DNA of 64,000 bases, from assembly GCA_900541725.1 (NCBI GenBank), contig UQLB01000009.1, positions 1 through 64,000 on the forward strand, read 5' to 3'. The notes below the pieces were generated by a model. It saw nothing but the letters and a program-made list of their open reading frames with translations, made no database searches and had not been told where the DNA came from. The translations under genes and the position numbers were made by a program. Positions 35,554 through 43,942 of this stretch are shown piece after piece (within the stretch, counting starts at the first letter, position 1; the number at the start of each line of letters is the position of its first letter). The DNA is from an uncultured Collinsella sp. (GTDB lineage: Bacteria > Actinomycetota > Coriobacteriia > Coriobacteriales > Coriobacteriaceae).

Positions 35554-36858
35554 CTAGTCCATTTCTGCCTTGATGAGGTCGAGGGTGCGCTGGCAGTTTT
35601 CGCGGACGGGGCCGAGCATATGCTCGCGTAGGTCCGCCATGCCGGGCAGGTCGGCGTATTCGTCCATGACCTCTTCCATGCAAATGGGTACCTCGTAGGC
35701 GAGGTCCATCATGGTCGCGAAGCAAAACTTCTCGGATAGCCCGGCATCGGTGAGTGCCGCCTCCAGCGCGGGGTCGCCCATACCGTGGTATCGGCGGATA
35801 GCGCCTGGACCGATGCGTCCCACACGGTTTTCGCCGCCAACGCTCATGGCGAGGCGCGCTTTTCGCCGCATACGTTCGTATGCCAGCCCAGATGCAACGT
35901 CATACATACGGGCCATCATAGCTGTGCCGTCGTTTCCAAGGAGCAGGGAATAGTTTTTCGCGTGCGCATCCGGTGCGCCGATAATGGCGTTGAAGAACAG
36001 TATCTGCGTAAACAGATACAGGTTAAGTTGATGGTGGCTCGTATTTACGAGGAGCTCTTGAATGTCGCGTGTGGTCGGGCCGCCGTCTGCCGTGTACTTT
36101 TGGGCGGGCATCACCCCAAGTGCCTGACAGAGGTCTTCTTGATGTAGACGCCTGATTGTCCCGTCTTTGACTTTCATGCGGTCATAGCGCTCAACAATGA
36201 GGGCGGGTTCGTCCTCAAACATACGATATTCGACGTTTGCCGTTGCGATACCGGCGCGCTGGGCGCTTTTCATGCAGACAAACTCATTGAGAGCCTCGAG
36301 TTTAAATCCGATAACGCCATTTTTGAAAATATGCGTCGTGGGCGAGGAGCCCATGCATTCGCACCAGCGGCCGTTTATGAACGCGAGCGCGAACTTGCCC
36401 TGGTTGCCTCCAAGTGACCAACTTTCATCTAGACCCATCCACGATGCATCGCGGTCATCTCTGATCGACTTGAGACGAAGAGCAATTTCGTGGTCGTCTA
36501 TAGGGCGGTATTCGCCAGCGCGATGCAGGACGGCGTCGGCATCTTCTTCGGCACAAAACTGCACTCCGCCCGGACAGTCGAGTCCGATATGGCTGAGCAA
36601 CGCAACGGGATTGTTGGGCCTAACGTCGAATTCGGCGGCAATCGCTTTTCGTTGGTCCTCGCTGTCGGGTAGAAGGCCAAACAGGTACGGATTCATGACC
36701 TGTTGTCCGTATGTGCGATTCGATACGGGTATGTTGGTCGATAGGGCTGGCCCGTCATAGTCATGATCGTAGGTAAAGCTGATAAGACCGTTCTCATCTT
36801 GCGCGAGCGTTCCAGCAGGCACGCCGCAAATAATGGTCCGAAGTGATGTTCTGGCCAT
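35554..36858 (-). CDS. hipA: HipA-family serine/threonine kinase toxin
   Basis: A 434-residue HipA-type kinase. In Escherichia coli HipA phosphorylates glutamyl-tRNA synthetase and causes persistence; the target here is not known. Visible motifs are the Gly-rich loop SLGGNQGKFALAF (near residue 150), GFKLEALNEFVCMKSAQRAG, VERYDR, RLHQEDLCQALG, the catalytic loop GAPDAHAKNYSLL and the metal Asp in MYDVASGLAYE. Length and order are those of full HipA. The hipB stop is three bases upstream, so they are co-translated. Convergent with pepD. AT-richer than the housekeeping flanks, suggesting acquisition. Confidence 0.9.
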   Translation of the reverse strand: MARTSLRTIICGVPAGTLAQDENGLISFTYDHDYDGPALSTNIPVSNRTYGQQVMNPYLFGLLPDSEDQRKAIAAEFDVRPNNPVALLSHIGLDCPGGVQFCAEEDADAVLHRAGEYRPIDDHEIALRLKSIRDDRDASWMGLDESWSLGGNQGKFALAFINGRWCECMGSSPTTHIFKNGVIGFKLEALNEFVCMKSAQRAGIATANVEYRMFEDEPALIVERYDRMKVKDGTIRRLHQEDLCQALGVMPAQKYTADGGPTTRDIQELLVNTSHHQLNLYLFTQILFFNAIIGAPDAHAKNYSLLLGNDGTAMMARMYDVASGLAYERMRRKARLAMSVGGENRVGRIGPGAIRRYHGMGDPALEAALTDAGLSEKFCFATMMDLAYEVPICMEEVMDEYADLPGMADLREHMLGPVRENCQRTLDLIKAEMD

Positions 36859-36861
36859 TGG

Positions 36862-37329
36862 CTATTTCCCTTCGGGCATGGTTTGGCTAGATGCGTTTGC
36901 GGCAATCGAGACTCCGAGATTGGACATGGCGAAATCGGCGAAGGCCCTGTCGTAGAGCTCGGACGTAAGGGGGGTATCTGCAAGAGCCGGAATGGTTGTG
37001 CTGCGACGGTTGCGATGATGAAGACGTTGGGCGTGATGGCGTCTGGAGGTGCTGCAAGGTTGATCAGCATGCGGGGCGTCGACTGGGTGCTCATTTTTCG
37101 TTTCGCTTATATCCCCTTGTGCTGCGAGCGCCAGTTCAAGAGCGTCGAAAATCGCCAGCAGCTTGTCGAGTCGAATGCCGGTGGCGTCTCCTAGCTCGAG
37201 CGATGCAAGCAGGCGCTCCGAAACACCGGCCTTTTTGGCGAGGGTGGCACGGGTGAGACCCTGAGTCTCGCGTGCCTGGCGCACGTAGATGCCAGCTTGG
37301 CGTGGTGTGGTGATGGGAAGGATATCCAC
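36862..37329 (-). CDS. hipB: HipB-like antitoxin, XRE-family HTH protein
   Basis: A 155-residue protein with an N-terminal XRE HTH: GIYVRQARETQGLTRATLAK, then KAGVSERLLASLELGDATGI (residues 10-55). It is followed by a helix LDKLLAIFDALELALA typical of HipB. The remaining 75 residues are a Pro/His/Arg-rich and then helical tail (LYDRAFADFAMSNLGVSIAA), longer than the classic 88-residue HipB. AGGAGAT precedes ATG 37329. Three operator copies lie just upstream. It should repress the operon and neutralise HipA (family knowledge). Confidence 0.85.
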   Translation of the reverse strand: MDILPITTPRQAGIYVRQARETQGLTRATLAKKAGVSERLLASLELGDATGIRLDKLLAIFDALELALAAQGDISETKNEHPVDAPHADQPCSTSRRHHAQRLHHRNRRSTTIPALADTPLTSELYDRAFADFAMSNLGVSIAANASSQTMPEGK

Positions 37330-37344
37330 GGCTATCTCCTAACG

Positions 37345-37412
37345 TGCAGGCTTTTGCATCCTAGTATGACATGCAAAAGTCTGCATGAAAAGGCCTCATG
37401 CAAAACTCTGCA
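37345..37412 (-). promoter_or_regulatory. HipB operator array, three sites 27 bp apart
   Basis: TGCAGGCTTTTGCA (37345-37358), TGCAAAAGTCTGCA (37372-37385) and TGCAAAACTCTGCA (37399-37412) all fit TGCAAAANNCTGCA, the first inverted. Starts are exactly 27 bases apart. The middle site fills the spacer between a -35-like TTTTCA and a -10-like CATACT on the minus strand. Confidence 0.8.
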
Positions 37413-37420
37413 TGAGGCCT
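37387..37420 (-). terminator. Terminator of mntP overlapping the third HipB operator
   Basis: AGGCCTCATGCA (37391-37402) and TGCATGAGGCCT (37409-37420) form a perfect 12-bp stem with a six-base loop. On the minus strand it is followed by TTTTC, about 30 bases after the mntP stop. The stem contains the whole third operator. Confidence 0.75.
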
Positions 37421-37449
37421 TATACGGACGTTTAGTTTTGAAGGGTGTT

Positions 37450-38028
37450 TTACAGCACTAAAATCCCTAGGTGCTCCAGCAAAATCTTGAGGCCGATGAG
37501 GATGAGCACAACGCCGCCCACGATGGTGGCGGGCTTTTCGTAGCGCGCGCCAAAGATGCGGCCAATCGCCACGCCGGCAACGGAGAAGATGAAGGTCGTG
37601 ATGCCTATGAGCGACACGGCGGGAACGATGTCGACGGAAAGCGCGGCGAACGAGATACCCACGGCCAGGGCGTCAATCGAGGTGGCGATGGCGAGGATCA
37701 GGTACTCGCCCAGGTCAATCTTTTCGGCATCCTTGCCGTCGCCTTCATCCTCGTCTTCGGTAAAGGCCTCCCACAACATTTTGCCGCCGATAAAGGCGAG
37801 CAGGATAAAGGCGATCCAATGGTCGATGGGTCCGATGATGCCCATGAATTGACTGCCGAGCGCCCATCCGATTACGGGCATGCCGGCCTGAAAGCCGCCA
37901 AAGAACAAGCCGAGCACCACGGCAACTTTAAGGTTGATCTTCTTCATGCCAAGGCCCTTGCAGATGGAAACGGCAAAGGCGTCCATCGAAAGGCCAACGG
38001 CGAGCAACACGAGCTCTGCGAGTCCCAT
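37450..38028 (-). CDS. mntP: Manganese efflux pump MntP
   Basis: A 192-residue inner membrane exporter of Mn(II) with six predicted helices in two repeats. The DUF204 signature appears twice with paired acidic residues: GLSMDAFAVSICKGLGM (near residues 14-30) and ATSIDALAVGISFA (near 110-123). A cytoplasmic acidic loop EDEDEGDGKDAEKID separates the halves. The start at 38028 was chosen because GGAGTC precedes it. The longer in-frame reading runs through the riboswitch and is not coding. Control is by the Mn riboswitch upstream. Confidence 0.95.
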   Translation of the reverse strand: MGLAELVLLAVGLSMDAFAVSICKGLGMKKINLKVAVVLGLFFGGFQAGMPVIGWALGSQFMGIIGPIDHWIAFILLAFIGGKMLWEAFTEDEDEGDGKDAEKIDLGEYLILAIATSIDALAVGISFAALSVDIVPAVSLIGITTFIFSVAGVAIGRIFGARYEKPATIVGGVVLILIGLKILLEHLGILVL

Positions 38029-38082
38029 GGTTTGACTCCTTCCTTGCGGGCGATCCCGCGTGTACTTCTGACGGGGGAGCAA

Positions 38083-38222
38083 CAAAAAAGACCCGTGGCG
38101 TACGCGCTGCGCGCACAACCACGAGTCTCGTTCATTAAGGCAAGCCAGACCGTTTCGGCCAGTATGTTGACTTGCCGCGTCACCGGAGGCGAACCCGGTC
38201 ACGCGACTACTCCCTCATTCAT
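38083..38222 (-). promoter_or_regulatory. yybP-ykoY manganese riboswitch
   Basis: On the minus strand the conserved blocks are GAATGAGGGAGTAG at the 5' end, CGGCAAGTCAACATACTGGC in the centre and GAACGAGACTCGTGG at the 3' side. A CGTGG/CCACGG stem with TTTTTT forms the terminator (38083 end). The yybP-ykoY family senses Mn(II) and turns on efflux genes, and the gene below is mntP. Transcription antitermination is the likely mode. Confidence 0.93.
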
Positions 38223-38377
38223 GTGAATCCCGATGCTACCACATAAGCAGCTCATTTGGGTTGGGGCTCTCAGCGGTGTTCGCTCATTCTGTAAGCATCG
38301 GATTTCGCAAGCGCCGCAGGGACAAACCGTGAGAAACTATTTAGCGTTTATGGAGCGTATACGATGGGAGCGATGCC

Positions 38378-39445
38378 TTGGATAAGAACGAGCTGCAAAA
38401 GCGTATGGAACAGGCCATCCGCCTGACGGCACCTGGTCAGCCGATCCGCACCGCCCTCGACATGATCATCGCCGGTCACCTGGGCGCCCTTATCTGCGTC
38501 GGCGACACCGAAAACGTGCTCGCTGCCGGTAACGACGGCTTCCCGCTCAACATTTCGTTTACCTCAAACCGTCTGTTCGAGCTCTCCAAGATGGACGGTG
38601 CCATCGTCATCGACGGCGACCTCACCCAGATCTTGCGCGCCAACTTCCACCTCAATCCCGATCCCTCGCTTGCCACGAGCGAGACGGGCATGCGTCACCG
38701 TACCGCCGCTCGCATGTCGGTGCTCACCGATGCCATCGTGATCTCGGTCTCGGCCCGTCGTGCCGTCGTCAACGTGTACGTTCACGGCAAGAGCTACGAG
38801 ATCCAGCCCGTCACTACCATCATGAGCTCGGTCAACCAGCTCGTCGCTACGCTCCAGACTACCCGTCAGTCGCTCGATCGCTCCCTGCTGCGCCTGACGG
38901 CCCTTGAGCTCGACGACTACGTTACGCTCGCCGACATTACCGGTATTTTCTCGAGCTTCGAGATCATGCAGCAGGCAAAGACCGAGCTTAAGGATTGCAT
39001 TGTCAAGTTGGGCAACCAGGGCAAGCTCGTGCAGATGCAGCTCGAGCAGCTCGCGGGCTCTAGTATGGATACCGAATACGACCTGATGATCCGCGACTAC
39101 GCGAGCGATTCCTCCGAGGCAAACGCCGAGAAGATTCGCGCCGAGCTCGCTCGCATGACACCTAAGGACCTGTCCGACCCACAGCATGTGGCTGCGGTTC
39201 TGGGTTACGACGACCTGGACGAGGACTCCGTCATGACGCCGCTGGGCCTGCGCACGCTTTCGCGCGTGTCCGTCGTGCGCGACGGCGTGGCCGAGAAGAT
39301 CGTCGACGAGTACGGCTCGCTGCAGGAGCTCATGGATGACATCAGCGAGGATCCGGAGCGCCTGGGCGACTTTGGCGTCAACAACCCTGCCATTCTTGCG
39401 GACTCCCTGTACCGCATGAAGGGCACCAAACAGGGGAACGCATAA
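38378..39445 (+). CDS. disA: DNA integrity scanning diadenylate cyclase DisA
   Basis: It makes c-di-AMP and stalls at branched DNA. The 355-residue protein has the DAC domain with MDGAIVIDGD (catalytic DGA near residue 73) and TGMRHRTAARMS (RHR near 107). Then come a helical spine (about 150-280) and a C-terminal RuvA-like HhH region (LRTLSRVSVVRDGVAEKIVD). The only suitable start is TTG 38378 with GGGAG upstream. Nearby ATGs at 38364 and 38373 are in other frames. The stop overlaps the ispD ATG by one base. Unlike Bacillus, radA is not adjacent. Confidence 0.95.
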   Translation: MDKNELQKRMEQAIRLTAPGQPIRTALDMIIAGHLGALICVGDTENVLAAGNDGFPLNISFTSNRLFELSKMDGAIVIDGDLTQILRANFHLNPDPSLATSETGMRHRTAARMSVLTDAIVISVSARRAVVNVYVHGKSYEIQPVTTIMSSVNQLVATLQTTRQSLDRSLLRLTALELDDYVTLADITGIFSSFEIMQQAKTELKDCIVKLGNQGKLVQMQLEQLAGSSMDTEYDLMIRDYASDSSEANAEKIRAELARMTPKDLSDPQHVAAVLGYDDLDEDSVMTPLGLRTLSRVSVVRDGVAEKIVDEYGSLQELMDDISEDPERLGDFGVNNPAILADSLYRMKGTKQGNA

Positions 39446-40173
39446 TGGCGCCCGTATGCGCCGTGGTCGTTGCCGGCGGCAGCGGCCAGCGCTTTGGTAA
39501 TCCCGGCGGCAAGCAACTCGTTAACGTGGCGGGCCGTCCGCTCATGAGCTGGTCTATCCGCGCGTTCGATCGGAGCGACAAGGTCGGCCACATCGTGGTG
39601 GTGTGTCCTGCCGAGCGCCGTGCCGAGATGCGCCGCCTGGCCATCGACCCGTTTGACTATGACACGCCCATCAGCTTTGCCGATGCCGGCGATACCCGTC
39701 AGGATTCCACCCGTGCCGGCGTGCATGCGGTTCCGGCGGGTTTCGAATATGTCGCCATTCACGACGGCGCTCGTCCGCTCATTACCACCGAGGCCATCGA
39801 TCACGCTATCGACGTGCTTGTGGGCGACCGTTCGCTCGACGGTGTCGTGTGCGGTCAGCCCGCGATCGACACGCTCAAAATCGTCGACGGCGATAATATC
39901 GTCGAGACGCCGCCGCGCGAGCTCTATTGGGCCGCGCAGACGCCGCAGATTTTTAGCGTCGACGCCATGAAGCGCGCTCACGCCGCTGCTATCGCCGAGG
40001 GTTTTATCGGTACCGACGATTCATCGCTGGTCGAGCGCATGGGTGGGCGCGTCCGCTGCGTCCAGAGCCCACGCGACAACCTTAAGGTGACGGTGCCCGA
40101 GGACCTGCGTCCCGTAACCGCGATTCTGCTTGGCCGCATGGCCGAGGGAGAGGACCTTCCCCATGTTCAGTAA
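39445..40173 (+). CDS. ispD: 2-C-methyl-D-erythritol 4-phosphate cytidylyltransferase
   Basis: Third step of the MEP pathway, forming CDP-ME from MEP and CTP. The 242-residue protein shows the nucleotide-binding N-terminus VVVAGGSGQRFGNPGGKQ (residues 6-23), the DGARPLITTEAID block, and TDDSSLVERMGGRVRCVQ, KVTVPEDL at the C-terminal side. Start overlaps the disA stop and the 3' end overlaps ispF by 11 bases, so disA-ispD-ispF-cysS is one translational chain. Confidence 0.95.
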   Translation: MAPVCAVVVAGGSGQRFGNPGGKQLVNVAGRPLMSWSIRAFDRSDKVGHIVVVCPAERRAEMRRLAIDPFDYDTPISFADAGDTRQDSTRAGVHAVPAGFEYVAIHDGARPLITTEAIDHAIDVLVGDRSLDGVVCGQPAIDTLKIVDGDNIVETPPRELYWAAQTPQIFSVDAMKRAHAAAIAEGFIGTDDSSLVERMGGRVRCVQSPRDNLKVTVPEDLRPVTAILLGRMAEGEDLPHVQ

Positions 40174-40657
40174 CCTGCGCATTGGCCACGGCTACGACGT
40201 CCACCGTTTGGTGGAGGGACGTCGATGTATCATCGGCGGGGTCGACATTCCCTACGAGCGCGGCCTGCTGGGCCACTCGGATGCCGATGTGCTCGCGCAC
40301 GCCTTGGCCGATGCCATTCTGGGCGCCTGCCGCGGGGGAGACATCGGCAAGCTATTCCCCGACACCGATCCTGCCTACGAGGGTGCTGATTCGATGGTGC
40401 TGCTCGCTCGCGTAATGGACTATGCGCGCGAGCTGGGCTTTGAGTTTGTCGATGCCGATTGCACCATTGCCTGTCAGCAACCCAAGATCACCCCGCACCG
40501 CGATGCCATGCGCGCCAACCTTGCCCATGCCCTGGGCGTTGACGTCGAAAATGTGGGCGTCGCCGCCACCACGACCGAAAAGCTCGGTTGGGAAGGCCAA
40601 GGCGAGGGAATCGGCGCCTGGGCCGTCTGCCTGCTACAGAAAACCGTTAAGGAGTAA
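40163..40657 (+). CDS. ispF: 2-C-methyl-D-erythritol 2,4-cyclodiphosphate synthase
   Basis: It cyclises CDP-ME 2-phosphate to MEcPP. The 164-residue protein has the zinc site RIGHGYDVHRLVEG (Asp and His near residues 11-13), LGHSDADVLAHALADAI, and the C-terminal VGVAATTTEKLGWEGQGEGI. ATG 40163 was chosen over 40130 because the shorter form has GGGAGAGGA before it and begins at the family N-terminus. Three bases separate it from cysS. Confidence 0.95.
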   Translation: MFSNLRIGHGYDVHRLVEGRRCIIGGVDIPYERGLLGHSDADVLAHALADAILGACRGGDIGKLFPDTDPAYEGADSMVLLARVMDYARELGFEFVDADCTIACQQPKITPHRDAMRANLAHALGVDVENVGVAATTTEKLGWEGQGEGIGAWAVCLLQKTVKE

Positions 40658-40660
40658 CGA

Positions 40661-42127
40661 ATGCGTATCTACAACAGCGCTACCCATAAAAAGGAAGAGT
40701 TCCAGCCCATCGAGTCCGGCAAGGTCCGCATGTACGTGTGCGGCCCCACGGTCTACGACAACATCCACATCGGCAATGCCCGCACGTTCATCAGCTTTGA
40801 CGTGATTCGACGCTGGCTCATCGCGAGCGGCTACGAGGTCACGTTCGCCCAGAACCTCACCGATGTCGACGACAAGATCATCAAGCGCGCCAACGAGCAG
40901 GGCCGTACGGCTGCCGAGGTCGCGACGGAGTTTTCCGACAAGTTCATCGGCGTCATGCGCGCCGCCAACGTGCTCGATCCCGATGTGCGCCCCCGCGCCA
41001 CCAAGGAGATCGGCCCCATGATTGCCATGATCAAGACGCTCATCGAGCAGGGCCACGCTTACGCCGCCGATAACGGCGACGTGTATTTTGCCGTGCGCAG
41101 CGATCCCAACTATGGCCAGGTCTCGGGCCGCAACATCGACGACCTTATGGTGGGTGCGCGCATTGAGGAGAACGAGGACAAGAACGACCCGCTCGACTTT
41201 GCCCTGTGGAAGGCCGCCAAGCCCGGCGAGCCCAGCTGGCCGAGCCCCTGGGGCGAGGGCCGTCCCGGTTGGCACACCGAGTGCGCCGCCATGGTGCATC
41301 GCTACCTGGGCACTCCGATCGACATCCACGGCGGCGGCTCCGACCTTGCCTTCCCGCATCACGAGAACGAGTGCGCTCAGGCCACCTGCGCCTGGCACCA
41401 GGGCTTCTCCAACACCTGGATGCACACGGGCATGCTGCTGGTAGACGGCGAGAAGATGTCCAAGTCGCTCGGCAACTTCTTTACGCTGGCCGAGGTCCTC
41501 GAGCAGCACTCCGCTGCCGCCCTGCGCCTGCTGATGCTGCAGACGAGCTATCGCTCGCCGCTCGACTTTTCTTGGGAGCGCCTGGAGGGTGCCGAGAACT
41601 CGCTCACGCGTATCGCCGGTACGGTCGAGAACCTGCGCTGGGCCGCGAACCATGCGACGGCCGATGCCGATGAGGCAGCATCCGAGGCGTTTGCCGCCAA
41701 GGCCGCCGAGACCCGTGCCACCTTTAAGGAGTGCATGGACGACGACTTTAACACCGCCGGTGCCATGGGTGCTGTCTTTGGCTTTGTGACCGAGTGCAAC
41801 CAGTACCTGGAGCAGGCGGGCGATGCTGCCGACAAGGCCGCAGTCCTGGCTGCCGCCGATACGCTGGCCGAGCTGCTCGATACGTTTGGCGTTGAGCTTC
41901 CCGAGCCCAAGGTCGAGTTGCCGCTGGGCCTGCTGGGCGTTGCCGCCGGTTTGGTTGCCTACACGGGCGACGACGTGGACGAGGCCGCTGCCAAGATTCT
42001 CGAGGCCCGTGCCGAGGCCCGTGCCGCCAAGAACTGGGATCTGGCCGACGCCATCCGCGACCAGCTCAAGGACCTCGGGCTGACGATTGAAGATACCGCC
42101 GCCGGCACTCGTATCAAATCTCTCTAA
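40661..42127 (+). CDS. cysS: Cysteinyl-tRNA synthetase
   Basis: A class I synthetase of 488 residues. The HIGH motif is in CGPTVYDNIHIGNAR (residues 26-40, with zinc Cys). Other zinc ligands lie in WHTECAAM and HHENECAQA, and the KMSKS loop is GEKMSKSLGNF. The C-terminal DALR-like region includes ARAAKNWDLADAIRDQLKDLG. Last gene of the disA-ispD-ispF-cysS chain. The usual partner mini-RNase III gene (mrnC), which follows cysS in many Firmicutes, is absent. A palindromic element and terminator follow instead. Confidence 0.95.
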   Translation: MRIYNSATHKKEEFQPIESGKVRMYVCGPTVYDNIHIGNARTFISFDVIRRWLIASGYEVTFAQNLTDVDDKIIKRANEQGRTAAEVATEFSDKFIGVMRAANVLDPDVRPRATKEIGPMIAMIKTLIEQGHAYAADNGDVYFAVRSDPNYGQVSGRNIDDLMVGARIEENEDKNDPLDFALWKAAKPGEPSWPSPWGEGRPGWHTECAAMVHRYLGTPIDIHGGGSDLAFPHHENECAQATCAWHQGFSNTWMHTGMLLVDGEKMSKSLGNFFTLAEVLEQHSAAALRLLMLQTSYRSPLDFSWERLEGAENSLTRIAGTVENLRWAANHATADADEAASEAFAAKAAETRATFKECMDDDFNTAGAMGAVFGFVTECNQYLEQAGDAADKAAVLAAADTLAELLDTFGVELPEPKVELPLGLLGVAAGLVAYTGDDVDEAAAKILEARAEARAAKNWDLADAIRDQLKDLGLTIEDTAAGTRIKSL

Positions 42128-42133
42128 TCCCCG

Positions 42134-42235
42134 CGGGTTTCCCAAGCACCCGACCTTGCCGTTCAAACCGTCGCTCGCGTACTCAAGTACGCGTCGCTCC
42201 TCTTTCACGGCAATCTCGGGCACTTGGAAAACCCG
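42134..42235. repeat. Large nested palindrome (102 bp) after cysS
   Basis: The left arm CGGGTTTCCCAAGCACCCGA plus CCTTGCCGT (42134-42162) pairs with ACGGCAA...TTGGAAAACCCG (42207-42235) over 29 bases with few mismatches. An inner stem GCGTACT/AGTACGC (42177-42192) sits inside. Flanking words GTTCAAACC and CTTTCACGG echo the element at 22787-22881. Confidence 0.7.
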
Positions 42236-42239
42236 TACC

Positions 42240-42277
42240 GACCGCCCGAATTAATATTCATGGGCGGTCGTTTATTT
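42240..42277 (+). terminator. Terminator of the disA-cysS operon
   Basis: GACCGCCC (42240-42247) and GGGCGGTC (42262-42269) arms are followed by GTTTATTTTG. Confidence 0.85.
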
Positions 42278-42313
42278 TGTTTCGTTTGATAGTTGTATTT
42301 AGGAGGTCACTTT

Positions 42314-43234
42314 ATGGCCGACAATCGCAAGCGTGCGCCTCGTGGCGGCAAGCAGGCTGCTTCTGGCTCGCGTCCGATTCGCCGCAATGACCGCGCTGCC
42401 GCTCCCAAGGGCCAGCGCGAGCGCTCCCAAGCCCAGGCTGCACGTCCGCAGCGAGATCGCAACCGCGACAACGTTCAGGCTCCCAAGGGCGAGTTTATCG
42501 AAGGTCGCCGTGCTGCCGCCGAGGCGCTACGCACTGGTTTTCCCATCAAGTGTGCGCTCATTGCCGAGGGCGGGGAGCGCGATGCCGCCTTGTCGCGCCT
42601 GATCGATGACCTCAATGCCGCGGGCGTCCGCATTAAGTATGTGCCGCGCGCGCAGCTCGATGCGCTGTCGAGCCATGGCGCTCACCAGGGTATTGCGCTC
42701 GAGGTTGGCAACTTCCCCTATGCCGACGTCGCCGACATCCTCGGCCGCGCGGGTGACGGACCGGCGCTCGTCGTCGTGCTCGATCATGTGACCGACGACG
42801 GTAACTTTGGTGCCATTGTGCGCTCTGCCGAGGTCGTGGGCGCGGCGGGCGTCATCATTGCCAACAAGCGCGCCGCCGGCGTGACCGTTGGCAGCTACAA
42901 GACTTCTGCCGGTGCTGTCATGCACCTGCCTATCGCACAGGTTCCCAATATCGCCCGTGCGCTCGATGACCTCAAGGCCGCTGGCTTTTGGGTGGGCGGT
43001 GCCTCCGAGCACGCCGAGGGCAGCTGCTGGGATGCTCCCTTCGAGGGCCGCGTGGCGCTCGTCATGGGCTCCGAGGGCGACGGCATCTCGCGCCTGGTGC
43101 TTGAGAAATGCGACTTTTTGACCAAGCTTCCCCAGCGCGGCATGACCGAGAGCCTCAATGTTGCCCAGGCGACAACGGCGCTGTGCTTTGAGTGGCTGCG
43201 CCGCAATGCCGGCGAGCTCATGGGGGAGGAGTAG
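42314..43234 (+). CDS. rlmB: 23S rRNA (guanosine-2'-O-)-methyltransferase RlmB-like (TrmH/SpoU family)
   Basis: A SPOUT methyltransferase of 306 residues. The N-terminal 60 residues are very basic and disordered-looking (Arg/Lys/Gln-rich). Then come the substrate-binding domain (GRRAAAEALRTGFPIKCALI) and the knotted catalytic domain. The motifs are DDGNFGAIVRSAEVVGA, MGSEGDGISRLV and ESLNVAQATTALCFEWLR. It probably methylates a guanosine of 23S rRNA, but tRNA targets cannot be excluded. ATG 42314 with AGGAGG at 42301-42306. Adjacent to rae1, as in Bacillus. Confidence 0.88.
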   Translation: MADNRKRAPRGGKQAASGSRPIRRNDRAAAPKGQRERSQAQAARPQRDRNRDNVQAPKGEFIEGRRAAAEALRTGFPIKCALIAEGGERDAALSRLIDDLNAAGVRIKYVPRAQLDALSSHGAHQGIALEVGNFPYADVADILGRAGDGPALVVVLDHVTDDGNFGAIVRSAEVVGAAGVIIANKRAAGVTVGSYKTSAGAVMHLPIAQVPNIARALDDLKAAGFWVGGASEHAEGSCWDAPFEGRVALVMGSEGDGISRLVLEKCDFLTKLPQRGMTESLNVAQATTALCFEWLRRNAGELMGEE

Positions 43235-43237
43235 CGC

Positions 43238-43915
43238 ATGTCCAAGAAGAACCGCGCCAAGTCCAAGGCCAAGCGCTTTGGCGAGGGCTCGGCCAAGCCG
43301 ATTGTTTCGGCCGCGACCTATGGCGTGGGCGGCAATGCGTTTGCGCAGGCTATCGCCGACCCAGTCTCGACGGTGCACTCCAACAAGCCCGAGCTGCTGG
43401 TGGTCGACGGTTACAACGTGATCCACTGCACGCCGCGCTACGAAAAGCTCGTGTACGACCATTCCGACGATCCGTATTCCAGCGACGTTCACGATATGGC
43501 GCGCACGGCGCTCATTAATGACGTAGCTGCGTTTGCCCAGGGCCGCTACGAGGCCGTGATCGTATTTGACGGCGCGGGCAATATCTCCAGCGAGCGCCCC
43601 AACCTACCGGCCCGCGGTGTGCGCATTGAGTTTTCGCCGACGGGTGTTTCGGCCGATACCGTGGTGCAGAAGCTCTGCATCGAGGCGCGCGAGGAAGGCC
43701 GCGCGTGTTCTGTAGTGTCGAGCGACGGCACGATCCAGGCCGTCGTCATGGGCAAGGGCGTTACGCGCATCTCGAGCCGTATGCTGGTGGACGAGATCAA
43801 ACAGATCGACAACGACGTGCACGAGGCCGAGGAAGCTCCACAAATCAAGATGACTCTGGGCAGTCGCCTGAGCCCCGATGCCCTGGCCAAGCTCAAGGCC
43901 CTGCGCGGGAGGTAG
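43238..43915 (+). CDS. rae1: NYN-domain ribonuclease, Rae1/YacP family
   Basis: A 225-residue protein with a basic N-terminus (KKNRAKSKAKRF) and a NYN/PIN-like nuclease domain. The core motifs are LLVVDGYNVIH (catalytic Asp near residue 56), DVAAFAQGRYEAVIVFDGAG, SADTVVQKLCIEARE and VVSSDGTIQ. Bacillus Rae1 cleaves mRNA in the ribosomal A site. The domain boundaries match, with about 45 extra residues at the N-terminus. It follows rlmB by three bases, as in the conserved cysS-rlmB-yacP order. Confidence 0.85.
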   Translation: MSKKNRAKSKAKRFGEGSAKPIVSAATYGVGGNAFAQAIADPVSTVHSNKPELLVVDGYNVIHCTPRYEKLVYDHSDDPYSSDVHDMARTALINDVAAFAQGRYEAVIVFDGAGNISSERPNLPARGVRIEFSPTGVSADTVVQKLCIEAREEGRACSVVSSDGTIQAVVMGKGVTRISSRMLVDEIKQIDNDVHEAEEAPQIKMTLGSRLSPDALAKLKALRGR

Positions 43916-43942
43916 GGAAGTTGGCGGGGCAATGCTGCCTCG

